In this document: positions 18,773 to 28,796 of the stretch, piece after piece
Numbering within the stretch: position 1 is the stretch's first letter
Layout: every line of letters begins with the position of its first letter
From: Bartonella sp. M0283
Lineage (GTDB): Bacteria; Pseudomonadota; Alphaproteobacteria; Rhizobiales; Rhizobiaceae
Length of the DNA stretch: 64,000 bases
Direction of reading: 5' to 3'
Assembly: GCF_016100455.1 (NCBI RefSeq)
Contig: NZ_JACFSK010000001.1
Coordinates: 1,302,001-1,366,000, forward strand
Program-made: the position numbers and the translations under genes
Notes under the pieces: generated by a model
What the model was told of the DNA's origin: nothing
Databases searched by the model: none
What the model saw: only the letters and a program-made list of their open reading frames with translations

Positions 18773-19540
18773 TTATTCAACCTCGCCGGCAATCGCGGCG
18801 GTCTGCTTTAGTAATGTCTGGTCAACGATCTCGACCTGATTGACGGAGACGAGTTTTATTACCCCTTGCACTTTGAGTTTGGAAAAACAACGACTGACGG
18901 TTTCGATTGTCAAACCAAGATGATCGGCAATGTCTGTTCTATTCATCAGCAAAGTAAGAGGTGAAGCCCGTAAGCGATTGTTTTCCATTCGCCTTATCAT
19001 ATCAAAGAGAAACCGTGCGACTTTTTCGACGGGCGACAAACGGCTCAAGATAAGCTGATTTTCGTAAGAACGCTGCAAAGCATTCTTTGCCATATCAAGA
19101 ACACGATCGCGAACCTCGGAGTGTTGGCGTAAATAGTTTTCAATCATTTTTCGATCAAAAGAACAAACAATAACCGGGGTAATGGCTTCTGCTGTTAAAA
19201 TATGTGACCCGGCTTCGACAAAACCTAAAAAATCACCGGCAAAAGCAAATCCAGTAATGCAGCGACGACCATCATTCAATGTTTTGACAAGCCGCACAGC
19301 TCCGGAAACAATCGTGTAAATCTTCTCGCGTGCACTCCCCTCCTGAAAAATGACAGCGCCGGACGAAAAGCTTTCACGATTTTTCAAACTTTCAAGTTCG
19401 TTCAAGTCATCGTCGTGCAATGGGGCGCACATTGCCAAATCATGTACCATACATAATTGGCAACGCTCTCCATTCTTGATTTTGCCCGAACAATCCGGAC
19501 AATGTGCATCAGTGCTTGAAGTCAAATCTTCTTCCATCAA
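18773..19540 (-). CDS. fnrN: Fnr/FnrN-type oxygen-sensing transcription regulator
   Basis: A 255-residue Crp/Fnr regulator. The N-terminal cysteines are C14, C17, C27, C30 and C38, of which CQLCMVHDLAMC (C-x2-C-x7-C) plus C126 in PVIVCSFDRK match the four ligands of the oxygen-labile [4Fe-4S] cluster in FNR. A cyclic-nucleotide-like beta-roll follows (about 50-160). The DNA-recognition helix in TRTDIADHLGLTIETVSRCF has the E-x-x-S-R pattern of FNR, predicting TTGAT-N4-ATCAA targets. It probably controls hemN downstream. The additional CPDC at 14-17 is uncommon. Confidence 0.9.
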   Translation of the reverse strand: MMEEDLTSSTDAHCPDCSGKIKNGERCQLCMVHDLAMCAPLHDDDLNELESLKNRESFSSGAVIFQEGSAREKIYTIVSGAVRLVKTLNDGRRCITGFAFAGDFLGFVEAGSHILTAEAITPVIVCSFDRKMIENYLRQHSEVRDRVLDMAKNALQRSYENQLILSRLSPVEKVARFLFDMIRRMENNRLRASPLTLLMNRTDIADHLGLTIETVSRCFSKLKVQGVIKLVSVNQVEIVDQTLLKQTAAIAGEVE

Positions 19541-19612
19541 TGATAATTGTTGACCGGCCCGCTTTTTCTCAACCTATGATAAATGAGATAAGGCGACATT
19601 TAAAGAAAACAA

Positions 19613-20191
19613 TTATATATTTCTGCTCCCCGGTTTTATTGCCGGAATTTTAGCCAACTCGGCCGGAATTTGATCGGCCGGATAGGAAGGAACTGCATAT
19701 TCGGCAAGCGGAATAAGCGGCACACCTACGTCTACTTTTCCAGCCGACCTGTCAACGATACAGGCCGCAGCCACGATTTCCGCCCCTGCTTCACGCATAG
19801 CCTCGATTGTTTCTCGTATGGAAAGACCTGTTGTCACGATATCTTCGACAATAACCACACGAGAACCTTTTGGAATGTCGAACCTGCGCAGTCTGAATTT
19901 TCCGTTTTCACGCTCGACCCAGATAGACGGTACGCCTAAATGACGGGATGTTTCATAAGAAGGAATAAGCCCGCCAATGGCCGGTCCTACAACGTAATCT
20001 ATTTTGCCTTTGACATTTTCGCGTATTTTATCAGCAAGAGCGCGACACAATTTTTCGGTCATATCGGCATGCATAAAGACCTTTGCCTTCTGCATATAGA
20101 TTCCGCTATGCCTGCCGGAGGTCAAAATGAAATGACCTTCCAATATTGCACCCGCTTTTTTAAAAATATCCAGCACATCTTGCGTATTCAT
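19613..20191 (-). CDS. pyrE: Orotate phosphoribosyltransferase
   Basis: Joins orotate to PRPP in pyrimidine synthesis. The 192-residue protein has the PRPP-binding motif [16 protein letters not shown] and the family segments [20 protein letters not shown] and [14 protein letters not shown]. Together with the pyrC gene at 5.2 kb this covers two steps of the pathway. It lies 153 bases downstream of rsh, separated by the short tandem repeat. Confidence 0.95.
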   Translation of the reverse strand: MNTQDVLDIFKKAGAILEGHFILTSGRHSGIYMQKAKVFMHADMTEKLCRALADKIRENVKGKIDYVVGPAIGGLIPSYETSRHLGVPSIWVERENGKFRLRRFDIPKGSRVVIVEDIVTTGLSIRETIEAMREAGAEIVAAACIVDRSAGKVDVGVPLIPLAEYAVPSYPADQIPAELAKIPAIKPGSRNI

Positions 20192-20293
20192 AGATTAACC
20201 TCAGTCATTCAGGCGAAACAATTCGCCTCGCATTTTCAAGTCGATAAAATTACGACAAATTTTCTATCTATCGAGAGCAACCGCTCCGAACAG

Positions 20294-20353
20294 GATGACT
20301 CAACCCCGGATTACTCAACCCCAGATTACTCAACCCACGATTACTCAACCATT
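20294..20353. repeat. Four 15-base tandem units spanning the rsh stop codon
   Basis: Four consecutive 15-base units share the core GATTACTCAACC (first unit GATGACTCAACC). Read on the rsh strand the core is GGTTGAGTAATC, and the TGA of the most upstream unit is the rsh stop codon. The remaining copies lie between rsh and pyrE. Only four short units with no spacers are present, so this is a simple tandem repeat, not a CRISPR. Confidence 0.9.
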
Positions 20354-22573
20354 GACGCGCTCAGCCGTACTTACCGATGCAGCCTCTTTAAGTTGAGTGA
20401 GGATTCTGTTCAAGTGTTTTAAGTCCCAAACTTCTAGATCGATGATCATTTCAGTAAAATCCGGTGCTGTTCGAACCATTGACAAATTCTGTATATTCGC
20501 ATCATTGCCCGCTATTGCTTGCGAGACCTCGGCCAATGACCCGGGAGAATTAATTGCAAGTACACTGATACGGGCGGGAAAACGTTCTGTCATTGCCGCA
20601 TCAATGTCCCAGCGCACATCAATCCACCTTTCCGGCTGGTCATCAAAAGCCTTTAAAGCAGGTGACTGTATAGGATAAATGACGATGCCGGCTCCTGGTT
20701 GCATAATTCCGACAATTCTGTCACCCGGAACCGCTCCTTCCGGCGCAAAACGCACCGGAACATCACCATGTGTACCACGAATTGGCAAAGCATGGTCTTC
20801 CTGATAGGGTCCAACCGGCTTGCTCTTATCGCCTTCAGGTACTTTAAACAGCATACCCTGTGCATTCTGGATATTGAACCAGCCTTCTTCCCGCGGATTG
20901 GCGTTCGGCTTTTGTTGGGCACGGTTATCCTGATAATCAGGGTAGACTGCCTTGACAACATCGGAAGAAGGCAATTCTCCACGTCCAACGGCGGCCAGAA
21001 CATCGTCGACATCCAGTCGTGCCAAGCGCGGCAAGACTTTTTTCAATTCCTCTTTGGAAAACTGCTTGCCGGCACGTTCGAATGTCCGCTCCAATATACG
21101 CGTTCCCAAGCCCGAATATTGTTTGCGAACAGCCACTCGCGTTGCCCGTCTGATGGCTGCACGCGCCTTACCTGTAACAACAAGTGATTCCCAGGCCGCC
21201 GGTGGCACCTGTGCCTTAGAGCGGATAATTTCGACTTCATCGCCATTTCTCAGCGCTGTCATGAGTGGCATGATGCGCCCGTTGATTTTTACGCCGACAC
21301 AGGAATCGCCGACATCAGTATGGACAGCATAAGCAAAGTCAATGGGCGTTGCCCCTTTAGGTAAGGCAATAAGGCGCCCCTTCGGGGTAAAGCAGAAAAC
21401 CTGATCCTGAAACAATTCCAGTTTTGTATGCTCAAGAAATTCTTCAGGATTATCTCCTTCGGACAATGATTGTATCGTTTGGCGTAACCATGCATAGGCA
21501 TTGGTTTCATTTTCGAGCTTGCTCGGGGAATTATTGGAACCGCGGTCTTTATAGATCGAATGAGCAGCCACACCATATTCGGCGATCTCGTCCATTTCCC
21601 GTGTTCTGATTTGCAGTTCTACGCGTTGGCGTGATGGCCCGACAATAGTGGTATGGATCGAACGATAGTCATTCTGTTTGGGAATCGAAATATAGTCTTT
21701 GAATCGTCCGGGGACCATCGGCCAGGTTGTATGAATAATACCCAAAGCACGATAACAATCGGCGACACTATCAACAATCACACGGAAACCGTAAATATCC
21801 GACAATTGTTCGAATGAAAGCGCTTTGGTTTCCATTTTTCTAAAAACCGAATAAGGCTTTTTCTGCCTGCTTTTGACATAGGCTTTTATGCCATGTTCGG
21901 CAAAAAGCTTGGTCAAATCTTTTTCAATTGTCGACAACAGGTCACGATTACGCTCCGAAAGATCGGCCAGCCGATCGGTAACTGCACGATAAGCTTCGGG
22001 ATTAAGATAGAAAAAAGCGCGATCCTCGAGTTCTTCACGCATATCCTGCATACCCATACGGCCCGCAAGCGGGGCATAGATATCCATGGTTTCTTCTGCA
22101 ATACGACGGCGCTTTTCCTCGCGCATTACACCAAGAGTGCGCATATTATGCAAACGGTCGGCAAGCTTGACCAGAAGAACGCGAACGTCTTCGGAAATAG
22201 CGATCAGAAGCTTTCTTAAATTTTCTGCCTGTATGGCTTTTTTCGAAACCAGATCAAGTTTTTTGAGTTTCGTTAGCCCTTCAACCAATTTGCCGATCTC
22301 GGGGCCGAAAAGCTGGTCGATTTCCGCACGTGTTGCACTCGTATCTTCGATAGTGTCGTGGAGCAGCGCCACAGCGATCGTCGCTTCATCAAGATGCATA
22401 TCTGTGAGGATTGCTGCTACTTCCAGTGGATGGGAGAAATAAGGGTCACCGGACGCACGTTTTTGTGAACCATGCTTCTGCATGGCATAAACATAGGCTT
22501 TATTGAGCAATGCTTCGTTCACGTCAGGCTTGTAACGCTGGACACGCTCGACAAGCTCGTACTGACGCATCAT
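20345..22573 (-). CDS. rsh: Bifunctional (p)ppGpp synthetase/hydrolase, RelA/SpoT family
   Basis: Controls the stringent response alarmone. The 742-residue protein has an N-terminal HD hydrolase domain (ALLHDTIEDTSA, VKLADRLHNMRTLG), the synthetase domain with FKDYISIPKQNDYRSIHTTI, a TGS domain (VFCFTPKGRLIALPKGATPI), and a C-terminal ACT domain (RISVLAINSPGSLAEVSQAI). Both catalytic sites look intact, as expected of the single Rsh of alphaproteobacteria. It lies 133 bases downstream of rpoZ on the same strand. The stop codon sits inside a tandem repeat. Confidence 0.96.
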   Translation of the reverse strand: MMRQYELVERVQRYKPDVNEALLNKAYVYAMQKHGSQKRASGDPYFSHPLEVAAILTDMHLDEATIAVALLHDTIEDTSATRAEIDQLFGPEIGKLVEGLTKLKKLDLVSKKAIQAENLRKLLIAISEDVRVLLVKLADRLHNMRTLGVMREEKRRRIAEETMDIYAPLAGRMGMQDMREELEDRAFFYLNPEAYRAVTDRLADLSERNRDLLSTIEKDLTKLFAEHGIKAYVKSRQKKPYSVFRKMETKALSFEQLSDIYGFRVIVDSVADCYRALGIIHTTWPMVPGRFKDYISIPKQNDYRSIHTTIVGPSRQRVELQIRTREMDEIAEYGVAAHSIYKDRGSNNSPSKLENETNAYAWLRQTIQSLSEGDNPEEFLEHTKLELFQDQVFCFTPKGRLIALPKGATPIDFAYAVHTDVGDSCVGVKINGRIMPLMTALRNGDEVEIIRSKAQVPPAAWESLVVTGKARAAIRRATRVAVRKQYSGLGTRILERTFERAGKQFSKEELKKVLPRLARLDVDDVLAAVGRGELPSSDVVKAVYPDYQDNRAQQKPNANPREEGWFNIQNAQGMLFKVPEGDKSKPVGPYQEDHALPIRGTHGDVPVRFAPEGAVPGDRIVGIMQPGAGIVIYPIQSPALKAFDDQPERWIDVRWDIDAAMTERFPARISVLAINSPGSLAEVSQAIAGNDANIQNLSMVRTAPDFTEMIIDLEVWDLKHLNRILTQLKEAASVSTAERVNG

Positions 22574-22706
22574 TCCGGCATACTCCCCTTCTTAAGCGAT
22601 ATGCATATCATGTAACTAAAAATAATGATAGAACAAGCAAAAAGCACAAAAAATATGCGCTGCCAAACCGGAAGCGCATATACACAGTTAAAATATAGAA
22701 AAATGA

Positions 22707-23111
22707 TCAATAATCGTCATTTTTTTCCGGAGCGACCAAGCCTTCAATACCGGCAAGAAGTTCATCTTCCGACATATGATCGAATGAAACCTTGTCGTCC
22801 GACTTTTCGCCATTCGAACCGAATACATCATTGGCTTCTTCGCTATGACCAATCAGAGCCGGTTCTGGCTCGGGCTCGTCCACTTCGACATGTTTTTGCA
22901 ACGAGTGGATGAGATCTTCCTTGAGATCTGCCGGTGACAATGTCTCGTCAGCGATTTCGCGCAAAGCCACAACAGGATTCTTGTCATTGTCTCGATCTAC
23001 AGTGATCTGTGCACCTTGCGATATTTGGCGCGCACGATGGGCTGCCAAAAGCACCAGTTCAAAGCGGTTATCAACCTTATCAATACAATCTTCTACTGTA
23101 ACGCGGGCCAT
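22707..23111 (-). CDS. rpoZ: RNA polymerase omega subunit
   Basis: Small subunit that stabilises RNA polymerase and in many bacteria contributes to ppGpp response. The 134-residue protein begins [20 protein letters not shown] and contains [12 protein letters not shown] and [13 protein letters not shown], all diagnostic. The C-terminus is a long acidic tail. The start at 23111 has AGGGG eight bases upstream; the ORF extension of nine codons is not used. It is paired with rsh, as in other alphaproteobacteria. Confidence 0.96.
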   Translation of the reverse strand: MARVTVEDCIDKVDNRFELVLLAAHRARQISQGAQITVDRDNDKNPVVALREIADETLSPADLKEDLIHSLQKHVEVDEPEPEPALIGHSEEANDVFGSNGEKSDDKVSFDHMSEDELLAGIEGLVAPEKNDDY

Positions 23112-23307
23112 AGATGCCCCTTTCCTCAGAGTTCGCAAATTGATGGAATTGCCTTTGGCATATACAATTTGAAATCAAAAAACAAGAAAAACCGCATTCA
23201 CTTGATAATTTTTCCAAAAACCTCTCTTGGCAAGAGCCCACAGAGCTGACATATCTAGCGATAATAATTTGTTAATTAGACCTTTATGGTAAAATGGATA
23301 TAAAATT

Positions 23308-23901
23308 ATGTTTGACCCAAGAGAAAAAATAGCCCTTTTTATCGACGGAGCGAACCTCTACGCGACCTCGAAAACACTCGGATTCGATATTGATTATCGC
23401 AAACTTTTAAAAGCTTTCCAGAAACGTGGCTATTTGCTCAGGGCCTATTATTACACGGCCCTGATCGAAGATCAGGAATACTCGTCAATACGCCCCTTGA
23501 TCGACTGGCTCGATTATAATGGCTATCGTGTTATCACCAAAAATGCTCGCGAATTTACGGATCCGGCAGGACGGCGTAAAGTGAAAGGCAATATGGACAT
23601 CGAACTCGCAGTTGATGCCATGGAGCTTTCTGACACTGTCGATCATTTTGTCATTTTTTCCGGCGATGGTGATTTTCGTTCCCTTGTTGAAGCGCTTCAG
23701 CGGCGCGGACGCAAGGTAAGTGTTGTCTCGACACTGACAACGCAACCGGCAATGATTTCAGATGAACTCAGGAGACAAGCTGACCACTTCATTGATCTTA
23801 CAACCTTGAAGCCTGAAATCGGTCGTGCTCCATCTGATAAACCGCAAAAAGAATATCCGGTCGGCAGTGACGATGACACTGACGACGATGAACTCTACTG
23901 A
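23308..23901 (+). CDS. NYN-domain (LabA/DUF88) protein
   Basis: A 197-residue protein of the PIN-like NYN family of predicted RNases. The acidic active site is seen in LFIDGANLYATSKTLGFDID, GNMDIELAVDAMELSD and VIFSGDGDFRSLVEALQRRG. The last 30 residues are acidic and probably disordered. Its stop codon overlaps the ATG of the UDG gene by one base, so the two are coupled. The substrate is unknown. Confidence 0.9.
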   Translation: MFDPREKIALFIDGANLYATSKTLGFDIDYRKLLKAFQKRGYLLRAYYYTALIEDQEYSSIRPLIDWLDYNGYRVITKNAREFTDPAGRRKVKGNMDIELAVDAMELSDTVDHFVIFSGDGDFRSLVEALQRRGRKVSVVSTLTTQPAMISDELRRQADHFIDLTTLKPEIGRAPSDKPQKEYPVGSDDDTDDDELY

Positions 23902-24599
23902 TGCTTCGGACTTTGAATAAAGAAATAGCGGGGAATAAAGAAATTGCGGGGATTTGTCCGGAGCCTCCGCAAAACTGTGTCCTATGCCCGAGGTTGCACG
24001 ATTTTCGCGAAGAATGGCGAAAAAAAGAACCACTTTGGTATAATGGACCTGTTAAGCCCTTTTTACCTTTTGACGGAATCGATTCGACCCGACTTCTCAT
24101 AGTTGGTTTGGCACCGGGACTAAGAGGTGCGAATCGCACTGGCAGACCGTTCACTGGCGACTATGCCGGTGACCTTCTCTATTCGACGTTAAAAAAATAT
24201 GGCTTTGCCCGCGGTATTTTTGAAGCAAGAGTTGATGATAGTTTGGAGCTTATTGACACAACAATTGTCAATGCTGTGCGGTGTGTTCCACCCGAAAACA
24301 AGCCGACAGGAGCAGAAATCAATCAATGTCGGCAATTTTTTGCGCCGCTTCTTGAAAATTTGCCAAGATTAAAGGCCGTTGTAACGTTGGGATCAATTGC
24401 GCATCAATCAACCGTCCGTGCACTTGGTGCGAAAATTGCGCAACACCCTTTTGGACATGGCAAGGTCACAGATATCGGACATTTGCGCATTTTTCCAAGT
24501 TATCATTGCTCAAGATATAACACCAACACCGGCCGACTGACCGAGATGATGTTTCATGAAATTTTTTCGGCAGTACGCGATTATCTTGATCAAAACTAG
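23901..24599 (+). CDS. Uracil-DNA glycosylase, family 5 (UDGb) type
   Basis: Base-excision glycosylase with an Fe-S cluster. The 232-residue protein has the family 5 motif VGLAPGLRGANRTGRPFTGD followed by YAGDLLY, conserved cysteines in NCVLCPRL, NAVRCVPPENK and INQCRQFF for the cluster, and FPSYHCSRYNTNTGRLT as the C-terminal motif. Family 5 enzymes remove uracil and some deaminated purines. The N-terminus holds a six-residue tandem duplication NKEIAG-NKEIAG coded by two 18-base units at 23916-23951. It is coupled to the NYN gene. Confidence 0.9.
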   Translation: MLRTLNKEIAGNKEIAGICPEPPQNCVLCPRLHDFREEWRKKEPLWYNGPVKPFLPFDGIDSTRLLIVGLAPGLRGANRTGRPFTGDYAGDLLYSTLKKYGFARGIFEARVDDSLELIDTTIVNAVRCVPPENKPTGAEINQCRQFFAPLLENLPRLKAVVTLGSIAHQSTVRALGAKIAQHPFGHGKVTDIGHLRIFPSYHCSRYNTNTGRLTEMMFHEIFSAVRDYLDQN

Positions 24600-25021
24600 T
24601 CTGATTTAATGATCGGATATAATCAATCTGCTTTGTGTTAACGTAAACGTTGTTTGTCCGCTACCGATCTTCCTGCTTTGGAACGTCGAAGCGGCAATTT
24701 TTTTAAGTCTTATCATTAGATAAGACGAAATCGCTTTTTGAATATGAATATTACACGTCATTCGACTGTTTCAGGCTAAAGTGCCCCCTTGCCTGTCGGC
24801 GCCTCCCCTTGCCTGTTGGCAATTGCGTCCTCTTCTTATAAAAGTTTTTTGGCTCGTCCAATGGCCGGTTTTCTTCCGGCATCCATTTCTTGTCAGTCAA
24901 TCTTCTTTCAAGACGGATTAATTTCTGCCTAAAAAAAGAAAAGCTGCGAATAAAAACTTTTTAAAGAAGTGCATCAAACAATAAACAAGCGCATCAGACA
25001 AATTTCGAGTTATATAGACCA
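24600..25021. other. Intergenic region without gene
   Basis: A 422-base gap between the convergent UDG and smpB genes. No coding run was found on either strand. It contains a pair of imperfect direct repeats with period 20 (CCCTTGCCTGTCGGC and CCCTTGCCTGTTGGC near 24785-24820), which may form part of a termination region. Confidence 0.5.
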
Positions 25022-25498
25022 TTAACCGCGTTCACGCATGAGACGTGCTTTTTCACGATTCCAATCGCGTTTCTTTTCCGTCTCTCGTTTGTCATGAATC
25101 TTTTTGCCTCGGGCTAAAGCGATCTCCAGTTTGACCCGCCCGCGATCATTGAAATAAAGTTTCAAAGGAACGATCGTCATTCCTTCTCGTGCTACGGCAT
25201 TTGCCCAACGCGACATTTCATGCTTTGAAACAAGCAGTTTTCGCAATCGACGTGGATCGTGATTGAATCTGTTTCCTTGCGTATATTCGGGGATATAGGA
25301 ATTGATCAACCAAAACTCGCCATTTTCAAAACTTGCATAACTTTCGGCAATGTTTCCGTGATGCGAGCGCAGAGATTTGACTTCTGTACCTTGCAGAACC
25401 ACCCCGGCTTCCAATGTGTCCAGAATTTCATAATTGAAACGTGCCTTGCGGTTATCAGCGACAACTTTATAGGCCGAGGAAGTGTTCTTTTTATTCAT
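25022..25498 (-). CDS. smpB: SsrA-binding protein SmpB
   Basis: Binds tmRNA and takes part in trans-translation on stalled ribosomes. The 158-residue protein has the typical start of the fold ([21 protein letters not shown]), the motif [19 protein letters not shown], and a basic C-terminal tail [15 protein letters not shown]. It lies 21 bases downstream of dapA on the same strand. The tmRNA gene is not in this window. Confidence 0.97.
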   Translation of the reverse strand: MNKKNTSSAYKVVADNRKARFNYEILDTLEAGVVLQGTEVKSLRSHHGNIAESYASFENGEFWLINSYIPEYTQGNRFNHDPRRLRKLLVSKHEMSRWANAVAREGMTIVPLKLYFNDRGRVKLEIALARGKKIHDKRETEKKRDWNREKARLMRERG

Positions 25499-25519
25499 GA
25501 ATTACCAAATAGTCAGCTA

Positions 25520-26404
25520 TTAATCGTTGACAAGACCTGCATGTTTTAAAGCAGCATCAATAATATGTTTTGTCGTGTCTTCGATTGGTACAATCGGCGA
25601 ACGGACAACGCTTGTGCAGATACCAAGTTTTTCAGCGGCATATTTGACGCCGGCAGGACTCGGCTCCAAAAAGAGAGCACGATTAAGCGGCATCAAGCGG
25701 TCGTTCAATTCAAGTGCTTTGGCAAAATTGTTTTCGCGGCATGCCTGAAAAAGTTCGGCACATTGTTTAGGAGCAATATTGGAAGTAACAGAAATACAGC
25801 CGACACCTCCTTGCGCATTAAATCCCAATGCCGTGCTATCGTCGCCTGAAAGCTGAACAAAATCCTTCCCGCATTTTTCGCGCTGCTCACTGACACGCTC
25901 GATCTTGCTCGTTGCGTCCTTGACACCAATAATATTTTTACAATCGTGGTGGAGCTTGGCCATTGTATCAGCGGTCATATCAATGACGGAACGACCTGGA
26001 ATATTATAGATGATAAGCGGAATAGAAATGGCTTTGGCGACTGTCGAGAAGTGTTGATACATTCCTCTCTGGTTCGGTTTGTTATAATATGGAGTAACCA
26101 CCAGAACCGCATCCGCACCGGCCTTTTCTGCAAATTCTGCAAGTTCGACAGCTTCTTTTGTACTATTGGATCCGGCACCGGCAATAACCGGAACACGTTT
26201 TGCAACCTGTCGGACACACAGTTCGATGACGCGTTTGTGTTCCTGATAGCTTAGCGTCGGCGATTCTCCGGTGGTTCCAACGGGGACAATACCGTTAATG
26301 CCTTGTTTGACCTGCCATTCGACAAGATCACACAGTGTTTTTTCTGCAACATTACCGTTTTTGTCGAAAGGTGTAATAAGTGCGGTCAGTGCTCCCTTGA
26401 GCAT
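25520..26404 (-). CDS. dapA: 4-hydroxy-tetrahydrodipicolinate synthase
   Basis: Condenses pyruvate and aspartate semialdehyde in lysine and diaminopimelate synthesis. The 294-residue protein has [10 protein letters not shown], the tyrosine in [24 protein letters not shown] and the Schiff-base lysine in IIGVKDATS. Order dapA-smpB on one strand is common in alphaproteobacteria. The divergent neighbour is a lytic transglycosylase, also a cell-wall gene. Confidence 0.96.
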   Translation of the reverse strand: MLKGALTALITPFDKNGNVAEKTLCDLVEWQVKQGINGIVPVGTTGESPTLSYQEHKRVIELCVRQVAKRVPVIAGAGSNSTKEAVELAEFAEKAGADAVLVVTPYYNKPNQRGMYQHFSTVAKAISIPLIIYNIPGRSVIDMTADTMAKLHHDCKNIIGVKDATSKIERVSEQREKCGKDFVQLSGDDSTALGFNAQGGVGCISVTSNIAPKQCAELFQACRENNFAKALELNDRLMPLNRALFLEPSPAGVKYAAEKLGICTSVVRSPIVPIEDTTKHIIDAALKHAGLVND

Positions 26405-26687
26405 GGTAAACTCCCTGATTATATATTCGGTATTAAGGCATTTGCCCCTTCAATAAGCCTTTTAAACCATAGTATCGCCATACGAATGACGCAAGTTGAT
26501 TTTAACTTACCGACATGTCTTGGTCGAGGGAAATAAATTTGGCTCTTGCAAAAGAGTTCCGCAAGACAAAAATTCGATAACATGTTTTCTTTTGATTGAT
26601 AGGCGAAAGGAAGAAAATCGTTAACCCGTCTTTCACAGTTGGCACTTATGCTCTGACAAAAATGATGGAAATTGGGTCTTTGGAAGT

Positions 26688-28796
26688 ATGATGCATAATT
26701 ACACATCAGGTGTTTTGGCAAAAACGATGATTTCATTCTTCGCGGCAAGTACCATGCTTTCCACGATTTTTGACAGTCAGGCGACTTCGTCTGTCAGCAA
26801 AGCACCTGTGCCGCTTGCCCGCCCATCCATTGCAACACCGAGAAGCGCCGTCACTTTAAAATCCGATGCTATTGTAACAAATGGCATTCCACGGACCAAT
26901 AACAGCATAGCTACGGGCAGTCTTAAATCAGGGCTCGACGCGCTCTACAGCAAACAAGCATCGAATGCCATAGCAATCCGCAACAATATGCCGAAAAACA
27001 GTCTGGACCGACACATTCTGACCTGGGCAATCGGTGTATCGGGAGTTCCCGGCGTGCCGAGCTCCGAAATCTTCAACGCAGCGCAAGAATTGCACGACTG
27101 GCCCGGCATGACGGCAATGCGCCGCAATTCCGAACGTGCGCTTGCCAGTGAAATGAATTCCCCGCAAGCAATCATCAGCGGCTTTGGAAATTATGTTCCC
27201 GTAACCGCACAAGGCATGGCAGCCCTTGGCGGTGCTCTGATTGAAACCGGCCAAACGACACGCGCACGGCAAATTATTGCACCTTGGTGGTATAAAGCAA
27301 AACTCAATGCACAGGAAGAACAGCTTGTTTTGAAAAAAGCCGGCCCAGCATTGCTTCCGGCAGATCATCTCCAACGCATGCGCGCAATGCTTTATGCCAA
27401 TCGTATTTCTTCTGCCGAGCGGGTAGCGAAATTGGCAAATGCCCAGTCTCTCTATGCCGGTTTTGCAGCTGTTGCCAATAATGACTCGAATGCCCGTCAA
27501 AAACTTGCAGCCGTTGATAAGAGCTTCCGAAAAGATTCGCTTTATCTTTTTGCCCAAATTCAATATTTGCGCCGCTCCGGCCAATGTGATGACGCGGCAA
27601 AGCTCATGTTAAAAGCGCCGAAAGATGCTCTTACGCTTGTTGACCCGGATGCATGGTGGATTGAACGGCGTGTTTTGTCACGCGAAATGCTTGATGAAAA
27701 CAAACCGAAAATCGCCTATCAACTGGCAGCCGCCCATTCAGCCGAAAGTCCGACACTGGCCGCCGACGCAGAATTTCATGCCGGCTGGTATGCTCTGCGA
27801 TTTTTAGGTGACAATAAAACGGCGATGCAACACTTTTCCCGCATCGTGCAAATTTCCTCACGACCGGTTGCGGCCTCGCGTGGCTATTATTGGATGGGCA
27901 GAGCTGCCGAAGCACAAGGAAATCGTAACAACGCCATCCAATATTTTCGCCGCGCCGCCCATTATGGCACTACTTTTTACGGTCAACTTTCGGCCGCCCG
28001 ACTTGGAGAACAGAGGCTTGAAATTCCTTATCCGAAGCCAACCGCAAGTGATCGCCAGCGTTTTGAATCACGCGAACCGGTTATGGCTATAAAAAGGCTT
28101 GAAGCGATAGGATATTCCGATCGCGCAGGCGTCCTTTATCGTGAACTCGGAGAGGAACTTGATAGCCCCGGTGAACTTGCTATGCTCGCTGTCATGGCAG
28201 AGCGTAAAGGCGACCATTATACGAGCCTGAAGATTGGCAAAAGTGCGGTCATCAGGGGTATGGATGTAGGCTCCCTCTCCCACCCTGTCGGAGCAATTCC
28301 CGAAACCGCCAATATTTCGGCTTCCGGCAAGGCACTTGCCTATGCCATTGCAAGACAAGAAAGCGAATTTAAAACCGATGCGGTTTCAGGTGCGGGGGCC
28401 AAAGGCATGTTGCAACTTCTTCCGACAACAGCAAAAGCGGTTGCAATCAAAAATTCGATAAAATGGCAACCGGAAAAGTTGGCAAGCGATGCCGGCTATA
28501 ATGCGACTTTAGGTGCCCATTTCCTTGGCGAACAACTCGACCGCTTCAACGGCTCCTATATCCTGACATTTATCGGCTATAATGCCGGTCCACGACGCGC
28601 CAATGAATGGATCAGCCGCTATGGTGACCCGCGCGGGCAATCGGTCGATTGGGTTGTCGATTGGGTTGAACGTATTCCTTATTCGGAAACGCGCGACTAT
28701 GTCATGCGTGTCATGGAAAACTATCAGGTTTATAAAGCACGCCTTACCGGCACTGCCGATATTAATGTCGACCTAACCGCCGGCCGTCACGGATAG
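26688..28796 (+). CDS. slt: Soluble lytic murein transglycosylase
   Basis: Periplasmic enzyme cleaving glycan strands of peptidoglycan with 1,6-anhydro product. The 702-residue protein has a signal sequence (about 1-35), a long alpha-superhelical region with repeated short helices (for example SRGYYWMGRAAEAQGNRNNA), and a C-terminal catalytic domain with AIARQESEFKTDAVSGAGAK, where the Glu in RQES is the acid, then GMLQLLPTTA and the substrate loop FIGYNAGPRRANEW. The order is that of E. coli Slt70. GGAAG precedes the paired ATGs at 26688 and 26691. Confidence 0.94.
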   Translation: MMHNYTSGVLAKTMISFFAASTMLSTIFDSQATSSVSKAPVPLARPSIATPRSAVTLKSDAIVTNGIPRTNNSIATGSLKSGLDALYSKQASNAIAIRNNMPKNSLDRHILTWAIGVSGVPGVPSSEIFNAAQELHDWPGMTAMRRNSERALASEMNSPQAIISGFGNYVPVTAQGMAALGGALIETGQTTRARQIIAPWWYKAKLNAQEEQLVLKKAGPALLPADHLQRMRAMLYANRISSAERVAKLANAQSLYAGFAAVANNDSNARQKLAAVDKSFRKDSLYLFAQIQYLRRSGQCDDAAKLMLKAPKDALTLVDPDAWWIERRVLSREMLDENKPKIAYQLAAAHSAESPTLAADAEFHAGWYALRFLGDNKTAMQHFSRIVQISSRPVAASRGYYWMGRAAEAQGNRNNAIQYFRRAAHYGTTFYGQLSAARLGEQRLEIPYPKPTASDRQRFESREPVMAIKRLEAIGYSDRAGVLYRELGEELDSPGELAMLAVMAERKGDHYTSLKIGKSAVIRGMDVGSLSHPVGAIPETANISASGKALAYAIARQESEFKTDAVSGAGAKGMLQLLPTTAKAVAIKNSIKWQPEKLASDAGYNATLGAHFLGEQLDRFNGSYILTFIGYNAGPRRANEWISRYGDPRGQSVDWVVDWVERIPYSETRDYVMRVMENYQVYKARLTGTADINVDLTAGRHG

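Noticed and set aside
20294..20353. Possible CRISPR array
   Set aside because: The units are only 15 bases, directly adjacent, with no spacers, and no cas genes lie in the window.
26928..27584. 218-codon minus-strand ORF
   Set aside because: It is a shadow of the lytic transglycosylase gene; its translation is Cys/His-rich in the way reverse frames often are.
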